Source: Planococcus halocryophilus (lineage in GTDB: Bacteria; Bacillota; Bacilli; Bacillales_A; Planococcaceae). From it: a DNA stretch of 64,000 bases. Numbering within the stretch: the first letter of the stretch is position 1; the number at the start of each line of letters is the position of its first letter. Below are positions 59,068 through 64,000 of this stretch, one piece after another. Made by a program: the position numbers and the translations under genes. The stretch spans positions 2,018,001 through 2,082,000 of the forward strand of contig NZ_CP016537.2 in NCBI RefSeq assembly GCF_001687585.2. Direction: 5' to 3'. Under the pieces are notes generated by a model. The model had not been told where the DNA came from. It saw only the letters and a program-made list of their open reading frames with translations, and made no database searches.

Positions 59068-59565
59068 ATTATATACCTGGTGTTTTTATGTGTATTTGCG
59101 TGTGACGAAGTGTTGATAAATCAATGTTCCTATAAATCTATTCTGTTTATTTGTGTTTATTTGTAGTTGGACAGTTGGGCAAAAGTTGGGCAAGTTATAA
59201 AATGCTTATTGGGCAAAAAAATATACGACTAAACGAGTTCCTACTATATATAGTAGTCGAACCTATACTCCATAAATTTGTGTAATCTTTTTATGACGTG
59301 TGCAAGTACTTAATCAGGATAAAGGTAGCTGATTCGAGCCCAGTAGGAATCATTTTTTATAACACTCCTTGAAATCTTGGTACAACAGCCTTTTATTATG
59401 TTCTTTTTGAGTAGTATGCCTAAAGTGTGTCCAAATGTATTTTAAGTTACTAAATTTTTTGATTTGATTACATGTTTTAAGCCTTGGTGGAATAATCTCT
59501 TCAGTTTATGCACGTTCATTCAGCAGTCGAGCAATGGGCTCGTTTTCTTATTTTTTAGAGTGCTA
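59068..59565. other. Gene-free att-proximal segment with TTGGGCAA direct repeats
   Basis: TTGGGCAA occurs at 59175-59182, 59186-59193 and 59209-59216 and may be integrase arm-type sites. A 20-codon minus-strand frame (59353 to 59291, MIPTGLESATFILIKYLHTS) has AAGGAGTG upstream but no other support. The rest is AT-rich with no recognisable gene. Confidence 0.4.
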
Positions 59566-60327
59566 TTAAATATTTTCTTCTTTAATTTTAAATCCCATAA
59601 ATTTATGAGATTCTATTCCTATGACAGGCGCACACCCAATTTCCGGAATTTCCTTTATAAGATCCGGAATGTGATTTATTCTTATTACCTCAATAGAGGG
59701 TGAGAGAAGATTAACAAGAATTAAATAATCAATTTTTTCTTTGTATGTATATATCCAATCTAATAGATGCTCATCAACGCTTATTCTATATGTATCAAAA
59801 ACTTCTGTAGGCTCATTTCTCCTAGAAACCGCAGTTTGCAAAATAATATCTGTATACTCAATTAGGAAAATCCTATGTGTAAATTCGGAAGTATTTTTAT
59901 CGTAACTTTCTATATGCTTAATCCAACTTTTTTTTATTGAGTTTACAATATTTAAATGTGTGTGTTTTTCAAAATTGCGACCAAACGAATGACTTACCAG
60001 TATCTCTTCTTCACTACTATCGAGATGTTTCAAGAAATTAGTTTCACTCTTTTTTTTGAAAACATATGATTCCCTTGTCTGTTTTGCACCTTTTTTATCC
60101 ACTAATGAGGAAGTGACTGCAAAGTGTTCTATGAAGCCGCTGCCGAAAACAAAATCGGGAAAATTATTATTATTAGAATTAGGCTCAGAATTATTTAACC
60201 ATTTTTTCAATTCAGTGAAATGTTCTTTAGATAATCCAAAACAATCTTTTTCCTTCATCTCATTTTTCACAAAATCTAAGCACCTTTGTTCAGTATCATT
60301 CTGAGACTCTCGATTTTTACTCATCAT
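59566..60327 (-). CDS. Prophage cargo protein of unknown function, possible nuclease-like fold
   Basis: A 253-residue soluble protein nearest the att site. I do not recognise a named family. The segment FPDFVFGSGFIEHFAVTSS has the spacing PD-x(8)-E of PD-(D/E)xK nucleases, but the usual Lys is replaced by Phe, so catalysis is uncertain. It also has SKEHFTELKKWLNNSEPN, a basic middle and EYTDIILQTAVSRRNEP. Start ATG 60327 follows GAGAGG. Its own promoter-like TTTAAC (60457) - 16 nt - TATAAT (60435) lies upstream. Low GC suggests transfer. Confidence 0.7.
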   Translation of the reverse strand: MMSKNRESQNDTEQRCLDFVKNEMKEKDCFGLSKEHFTELKKWLNNSEPNSNNNNFPDFVFGSGFIEHFAVTSSLVDKKGAKQTRESYVFKKKSETNFLKHLDSSEEEILVSHSFGRNFEKHTHLNIVNSIKKSWIKHIESYDKNTSEFTHRIFLIEYTDIILQTAVSRRNEPTEVFDTYRISVDEHLLDWIYTYKEKIDYLILVNLLSPSIEVIRINHIPDLIKEIPEIGCAPVIGIESHKFMGFKIKEENI

Positions 60328-60755
60328 ATACATCCTCTCTAAAGCTTACAAGTTGCTAAAAGAGTTTCTCACAATGATTAATAACGTACGTTTATAACAA
60401 GTCTGTTATTTAATAATTGATTCTAGCATAGACTATTATACTACTTAAACTAGGTAGTTAAACTATTCTTAAAATTCCAATTAGAAGTGTTCGACTTTCT
60501 CCTACAGACCGTATTTTACGTTCTTATATGCTACCCATTTATGAGCAAATATCACATACCACGACTGACTTTCGACCACTTTATCTCAAGAAGTAAAAAA
60601 CGAGTTTCTTCTATAAGTAATGTATCAGTTTGTATAATTATCGTGGTCATTGAGTGGTCAACAGCTTTGACCACTTTTTTTAAGATTGTTTAATTAGAAA
60701 ATGAATACCAAAGCGCGTATCAATTCTCTCTACTTATTTTAAATATCTCTTCTTT
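60328..60755. other. Gap between cargo genes with a promoter and a plus-strand terminator
   Basis: No protein gene is supported. The minus-strand promoter for the 253-residue protein is at 60435-60462 (TATAAT, TTTAAC). A 9-bp hairpin AGTGGTCAA / TTGACCACT followed by T7 (60653-60681) is a plus-strand terminator with no plus-strand gene before it, so a short untranslated RNA reading rightwards is possible. Confidence 0.4.
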
Positions 60756-61811
60756 TTATTTTTCATTGTTCGCTGCCATCATTGCTTCTTTATGAAAATT
60801 AAACATTTCTTCCAAGGCTATTGTATAAAAATCAATAGGTACTCCCAGAGCTCCTAATACTCCTTCGAACAAAGGAGGCTTAGTCTTAATATGTCTTTCA
60901 ACTGCTTGTTGAATGTTCACAAAAAACTCAAAGGTCCCACGTGGATTATCTATGAAGAAATATATAATTCCAATAAGAAAGGCTGCAAAGTCATTCCTTC
61001 CATTACCTCTATTATGATCCAACTTAGTTAACCCAAAGATAGTATGTAACTCCTCTAAATATGGAAGTTCGATATTAGTGTAATGATTGTACATTCTTCC
61101 ACCATGGGCTGCCCAGTTCCGGAATTTATTAAACAATTCCATAACTTTAAAGAAGAACTCTTTGTCTTGCTCTGTCGGATTCTTTCCAATAATATTTTTA
61201 ATGACTTCTGTTTTCACACTATCTTTTGATAACTTATACATAATAACTAACTCGCCGAAAGTCAAATCCTTTACTAAAATCCAAGGCGGAATATTATTAT
61301 AGGTTTCCTTATAATAGAGCAACGGTTGTATTTCCGGATTACCAACTTTCCTATTAATTCGCTTAAATAAGTTCTCACGTTCAGTTCTTCCGTTTGTTTG
61401 CTTTCTTCCCCATTTATAATTTTTTATATCGAGATAATCTTCCTGCTTCTCACCGTAGACCAACGCCATACTGTAAGCCATACTCGAATAAAAAGCACAC
61501 TCGATATCTAAAGTCATTTCTAAAATACTTTGACGTAATTTTCGGTCGAATTCATATAATTCTCGTATGTCTTCAAAAGAAGTCCCTCTTATAAACTGGT
61601 CTTCATCTGTTTTTTTTTCTTTTGGCATAAGAAACATATCTTTGTAACCGTTTATCAAATCATAATAGCTAGTTCGGAGAAGCTGTTTTTCGGCTTTTCT
61701 TAAATCGCTTACTACCAATCCTCGCGAAATCAGCTTTTCAACTTGCAAGTTTACAGGGATAAAAGGCTTGTCTCCATTAAAATCATCCATAACTTCAACT
61801 CGTTTCAGCAT
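60756..61811 (-). CDS. Abi_2 / AbiF-type abortive infection protein (HEPN)
   Basis: Abi_2 proteins (AbiD/AbiF) abort phage growth; many HEPN proteins are RNases. The 351 residues from ATG 61811 show the family features: KPFIPVNLQVEKLISRGL, a YYDLINGYKDMF segment, DIECAFYSSMAYSMA, PPWILVKDLTFGELV and the HEPN motif R-N-W-A-A-H at about residues 231-236 (FRNWAAHGGRMYN). The open frame runs on to 61958 but would swallow a terminator and promoter, so the ATG at 61811 (or 61790) is used. Shine-Dalgarno is weak, suggesting low translation. A small RNA gene precedes it. Confidence 0.9.
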   Translation of the reverse strand: MLKRVEVMDDFNGDKPFIPVNLQVEKLISRGLVVSDLRKAEKQLLRTSYYDLINGYKDMFLMPKEKKTDEDQFIRGTSFEDIRELYEFDRKLRQSILEMTLDIECAFYSSMAYSMALVYGEKQEDYLDIKNYKWGRKQTNGRTERENLFKRINRKVGNPEIQPLLYYKETYNNIPPWILVKDLTFGELVIMYKLSKDSVKTEVIKNIIGKNPTEQDKEFFFKVMELFNKFRNWAAHGGRMYNHYTNIELPYLEELHTIFGLTKLDHNRGNGRNDFAAFLIGIIYFFIDNPRGTFEFFVNIQQAVERHIKTKPPLFEGVLGALGVPIDFYTIALEEMFNFHKEAMMAANNEK

Positions 61812-61854
61812 GTTTGTGTAGCTTCTATCATACTCTATAATGAAAAAAAATGGC

Positions 61855-61884
61855 AGAAAAAAACCTCTAACAGAGTTAGAGGTT
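61855..61884 (-). terminator. Terminator of the AbiF-associated RNA
   Basis: AACCTCTAAC / GTTAGAGGTT, 10-bp perfect stem with loop TCT and U7, 44 nt upstream of the HEPN gene start. Read-through would be needed to express the HEPN gene from the RNA promoter. Confidence 0.88.
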
Positions 61885-61920
61885 TTTCCTAGCCAAATTC
61901 GATGGCCTACTTGGTTTGTT
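61856..61920 (-). ncRNA. Predicted about 65-nt structured RNA upstream of the Abi_2 gene (abiF-RNA-like)
   Basis: The predicted transcript starts near 61920, 7 nt after the -10 element, and ends at the U-run near 61856. Two hairpins fit: the first at 61890-61909 (UAGGCCA with UGGCUA, one bulged G, loop UCGAAUU) and the second is the terminator. A CCAA near the 5' end (61911-61914) could pair alternatively with the UUGG of hairpin 1. It encodes no ORF. A conserved structured abiF RNA is known upstream of such genes; I have not compared it with the covariance model. Confidence 0.6.
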
Positions 61921-61926
61921 AACCTT

Positions 61927-61955
61927 ATAATAAACTCTTCAACTTGAAGAGTCAA
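61927..61955 (-). promoter_or_regulatory. Promoter of the AbiF-associated RNA with a palindromic operator
   Basis: TTGACT (61950-61955) and TATTAT (61927-61932) are spaced by exactly 17 nt on the minus strand, a strong sigma-A promoter. A perfect 19-bp palindrome ACTCTTCAAGTTGAAGAGT (61934-61952) fills the spacer and overlaps the -35, as an operator would. Confidence 0.75.
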
Positions 61956-62090
61956 CAAATTTGTGTGTCATTTTGTATCATCTTGTAACAATGTTAATAA
62001 TGAAACAGTAATTAACGCTAAAATGAAACCAGAAAATGAATGGTTTTAAAAACCGAAAATATCATTAAGTTGACTTCAAAAATGAGCCTA

Positions 62091-62453
62091 TTAATCAATC
62101 ATTTGAAGAGCTGTCAATTCATTCATTGACAACCGGTGCATTCCCGCAGGATCTTCATAGACAATTAAATTTCGATGTGCATTTAGTTCTTGAATAATCC
62201 CGATGTGATAATGAAACTTTTTGTCCTTCCACGACTCCATTTTCACCTGACATTTTCGCTGTGCAGCCAAGATCAATTCTTTCTGTAGCAGTTGCAGGTC
62301 ATATTCATCCAATTCCGGTTTTGCATCATACTTATCCTCATCGTACCAAGCACGTATTAAATCCACATGCTCGGTCAGCATCATTCCCTGCCACTTTATC
62401 AACCCACGGTCCTTAATGCCCCCTATTTGTTTCAAGTGTTTATTTACTCTCAC
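62091..62453 (-). CDS. YolD-like protein
   Basis: YolD-family proteins are encoded with Y-family (UvrX/YqjW, UmuC-like) DNA polymerases and are thought to be their UmuD-like partners. The 120 residues carry the family signature DRGLIKWQGMMLTEHVDLI near 15-35 and a beta-rich end (YHIGIIQELN...). The start is GTG 62453, 9 nt after GAGGAG. A perfect LexA box lies just upstream. No polymerase gene is adjacent in the window. Confidence 0.88.
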   Translation of the reverse strand: MRVNKHLKQIGGIKDRGLIKWQGMMLTEHVDLIRAWYDEDKYDAKPELDEYDLQLLQKELILAAQRKCQVKMESWKDKKFHYHIGIIQELNAHRNLIVYEDPAGMHRLSMNELTALQMID

Positions 62454-62470
62454 TCTGACCAACTCCTCAC

Positions 62471-62498
62471 TAATATAAGAACATATGTTCTTATATTA
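62471..62498. promoter_or_regulatory. 28-bp perfect palindrome with LexA box upstream of yolD
   Basis: TAATATAAGAACA, TA, TGTTCTTATATTA form a perfect palindrome. Its core GAACATATGTTC (62479-62490) is an ideal GAAC-N4-GTTC LexA site. It overlaps the probable -10 region of the yolD promoter (TTGCAC about 18 nt further upstream), so LexA should block it. Confidence 0.8.
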
Positions 62499-62534
62499 CC
62501 ATGGAATTTGAGTGTGCAATCCTGTTTGGCCAAA

Positions 62535-62572
62535 TAAAAAATCCTGCTAACCATTTTCAGATCAACAGGATT
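62535..62572 (-). terminator. Terminator after the endolysin gene
   Basis: AATCCTG / CAGGATT, 7-bp stem with a long loop and U6 on the minus strand, just after the amidase stop. Confidence 0.6.
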
Positions 62573-62576
62573 AATA

Positions 62577-63437
62577 TTATTTCTTCAATTCATTTAATAC
62601 AGCTTCGTAAACTCTAGCTGCAATGACGCCACTCTCTTCTCTTGAAGTGTTTTCTGTCGGTTTAGTTCCATCTGTGAAGCCAAGTTTTTTTGCGAGGGTT
62701 GATTGACGATCATACTCAACTTTCCATGCTGGTGTCGGTTTGTCCACTTTATGTCCCTCCTTTGGCTTTGTAACTGGATTGGGTTTTGGTGCAGCTGGTT
62801 TCACAACCGGTTTCGTAGCAACGACTAGTTTGCTATCGTCGAACTTAATGCCGTACCAATCGCAAGCCACCTTCGCTGCCACTTTACCGCAACGCATGCG
62901 GTAATCGGATGTCAACATTAATTTCCGTGCTGCATGGTTCGTGAAGAACTCCCATTCGATCAATACAAAAGGTGCTACCGTTTCACGTACCAAATAGAAG
63001 TCGGTCCAAGTGCCAGGGACGCATGGAAATAAGCCCGTTCCCCAAATCGGATAGCCTGGGAATTCTTTTTTGTATTCAGCCAGTACCATTTGAGCCAGCT
63101 TCTTCCCATTTGCTGAAGTATGCCAATAAAAAACACCAAAGCCCCGTACAGAAGAGGCTCCGGCGTTTCCGTGATGCGACATCCCAATTGAGTTTTTATC
63201 TGAACGGTACTGCGCATTATAATTAGCGATGCGACTAGCAAGTAAAACGTCTGCCCGGTTAGAAGGTTGAGCACCATAAGTTGTCAACTTCCCTTTCAAC
63301 AAGCGTTCCACTTCATCACCGACTGCTGCATTAAACGAGTGCTCGGCCATCGCCGGGACACCTCCAGCTGCCGCAATTCCTTTGGATGGTGGATAGGTAT
63401 TTGAACCGTGCCCTTTGTCATTCAATAATTTTGCCAT
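62577..63437 (-). CDS. N-acetylmuramoyl-L-alanine amidase (phage endolysin)
   Basis: The endolysin cleaves the amide bond between MurNAc and the stem peptide. The Amidase_3 fold fills about 1-195: DKGHGSN (zinc His), MAEHSFN (Glu/His region), SHHGNA (zinc His) and IEWEFFTN with the catalytic Glu. A Pro/Lys-rich linker (about 205-235) leads to a C-terminal segment KLGFTDGTKPTENTSREESG, typical of wall-binding ends of Bacillales endolysins. It has 286 residues and no signal peptide, so release relies on the holins. ATG follows GAGGGGG and overlaps the holin gene by 20 nt. Confidence 0.93.
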   Translation of the reverse strand: MAKLLNDKGHGSNTYPPSKGIAAAGGVPAMAEHSFNAAVGDEVERLLKGKLTTYGAQPSNRADVLLASRIANYNAQYRSDKNSIGMSHHGNAGASSVRGFGVFYWHTSANGKKLAQMVLAEYKKEFPGYPIWGTGLFPCVPGTWTDFYLVRETVAPFVLIEWEFFTNHAARKLMLTSDYRMRCGKVAAKVACDWYGIKFDDSKLVVATKPVVKPAAPKPNPVTKPKEGHKVDKPTPAWKVEYDRQSTLAKKLGFTDGTKPTENTSREESGVIAARVYEAVLNELKK

Positions 63438-63708
63438 TTAAAAATTCCCCCTCTTTCGGTTGTCCTTCACGCTGCTTCACGCATTCGAAAAGGCCAGTAG
63501 CTGCAAGACCTGCCAAACCACCTGCCCATAATCGATTGACGTAATCTAAATCGGTGAATGGTTGTGCTGCAAAGCCAATTAATAGACCGACCAGTAAAGC
63601 CAGTACTGGGATAAAGTTGATGGGCATGTTCATTGCCTTTTTAATCATTTCCACTAATGCTGTGATGATTGGCGTAAGAATCCCTGCAAATATTAATACT
63701 GCTGCCAT
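63418..63708 (-). CDS. Phage holin, A118-like family
   Basis: Holins open the membrane to let the endolysin reach the wall. The 96 residues have two to three hydrophobic segments and the A118-type signature PINFIPVLALLVGLLIGFAAQPFTDLD followed by LWAGGLAGLAATGLFEC, and a charged tail KQREGQPKEGE. It overlaps the amidase start by 20 nt and follows the other holin by 2 nt. Confidence 0.9.
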   Translation of the reverse strand: MAAVLIFAGILTPIITALVEMIKKAMNMPINFIPVLALLVGLLIGFAAQPFTDLDYVNRLWAGGLAGLAATGLFECVKQREGQPKEGEFLNGKIIE

Positions 63709-63710
63709 TC

Positions 63711-64000
63711 TTATTCCTCCTTTTTATTGTCTTGCACAATTTTTTCTTGCTGAACTTGCTGAATCTCTTTAATCAATACAGCTTTATCAATCGTTTCAAG
63801 CATGGGATCACGAAGTAATTTCTGTTCTTTGCCCCCTGGATCCTTATTTAATTTATCCAATGCATTGTATAGAATCGGTGGAATTGGCAAACCCATCTGT
63901 GCACAATTTTCTAAAATGGAAAGACCCTCATTTACAATAAAAAAACTAGCAACTCCCATAATGATGATGCCGTTTGTATCTTGACCCATATGAATAAAAA
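63711..64000 (-). CDS. Phage holin, holin_4 (Cph1/TcdE) family, N-terminus outside window
   Basis: The frame is open up to the window end; the visible C-terminal part is IHMGQDTNGIIIMGVASFF, then IVNEGLSILENCAQMGLPIP, the hallmark of holin_4/Cph1 proteins. The Met at 63989 falls inside the conserved domain, so the true start lies further right. Charged C-terminus QQEKIVQDNKKEE. With the A118-like holin it makes a dual-holin lysis cassette. Confidence 0.88.
   Translation of the reverse strand, partial: FIHMGQDTNGIIIMGVASFFIVNEGLSILENCAQMGLPIPPILYNALDKLNKDPGGKEQKLLRDPMLETIDKAVLIKEIQQVQQEKIVQDNKKEE

Larger units (their letters stand above)
59016..64000. mobile_element. Prophage, att-proximal end, continuing beyond the window
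   Basis: From the glnA fragment rightwards the content is phage-like and all on the minus strand: two holins, amidase endolysin, SOS-controlled YolD, AbiF-type protein with upstream RNA, and an unknown protein. No integrase is visible; it is expected at the far end. The lysis module followed by cargo next to att is the usual layout of temperate siphophages of Firmicutes. The exact junction lies between 59016 and 59067. Confidence 0.8.

Noticed and set aside
59330..59360. tRNA-like T-arm sequence (GATTCGAGCCC)
   Set aside because: The T-stem does not pair and no other tRNA arms are present upstream.
60487..60693. 68-codon plus-strand frame in the cargo gap
   Set aside because: No ribosome site; it runs through the terminator hairpin at 60653-60681.
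61812..61958. N-terminal extension of the Abi_2 reading frame
   Set aside because: It runs through a strong promoter and a terminator, has no Shine-Dalgarno and no family similarity; the gene starts at 61811 or slightly later.

Overview
The window is chromosomal DNA of a low-GC Gram-positive bacterium of the Bacillales. Gene order follows the Bacillus subtilis backbone closely, but sporulation and germination genes are missing at four junctions, which points to a non-sporulating Planococcaceae such as Planococcus. The genus is an inference from synteny and protein similarity, not from a search.

Layout. 1-9.6 kb (minus): aroA (cut by the window edge), tyrA, aroH, aroB, aroC, ndk, hepT, menG, hepS, mtrB (TRAP), folE and hbs, which cover aromatic amino acids, menaquinone and folate; a tandem copy of a dispersed palindromic repeat lies between folE and hbs. 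9.8-24.5 kb (minus): yphF, yphE, gpsA, der, fni, ypfD, plsC, cmk, prsW, ansA, ypdA, a YpbG-like phosphoesterase, a CBS-ACT protein, a LysM membrane protein, recS and ypbB. A divergent ferredoxin gene follows, then a riboflavin transporter gene behind an FMN riboswitch. 26-36.2 kb (minus): resABCDE-sigX-rsiX (cytochrome c maturation, redox signalling and an ECF sigma factor), rluB and scpAB. 36.3-43.5 kb: DUF309 gene, ribT, a 34-codon membrane peptide gene, lysA, pdp, deoB, xerD, fur and nudF. 43.5-50.6 kb: a yqkF-yqkE-yqkD backbone interrupted by a secreted, S-layer-anchored metallophosphoesterase and by a thiolase / HMG-CoA lyase pair. 50.9-55.8 kb: the SOS and cell-division cluster yneF, tkt, ynzC, yneB, yneA and lexA, with three LexA boxes between yneA and lexA. 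56-58.7 kb: small accessory genes.

At 59.02-59.07 kb the last 17 codons or so of glutamine synthetase (glnA) stand alone in front of the glnA terminator. Everything to the right is phage-like. I read this as one end (att) of a prophage integrated into the 3' end of glnA and running off the window. From outside inwards it carries two holins, an amidase endolysin, an SOS-controlled YolD-family gene, and then a cargo block next to the att site: an Abi_2/AbiF-type HEPN protein and an unrecognised 253-residue protein.

The most interesting feature is the AbiF locus. A strong promoter, whose spacer holds a perfect 19-bp palindrome, drives a predicted RNA of about 65 nt. The RNA has two hairpins and ends in a strong terminator, and the HEPN gene starts about 45 nt beyond it. 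This layout matches RNA-antitoxin / HEPN-toxin (type III-like) anti-phage modules and should be tested as such.
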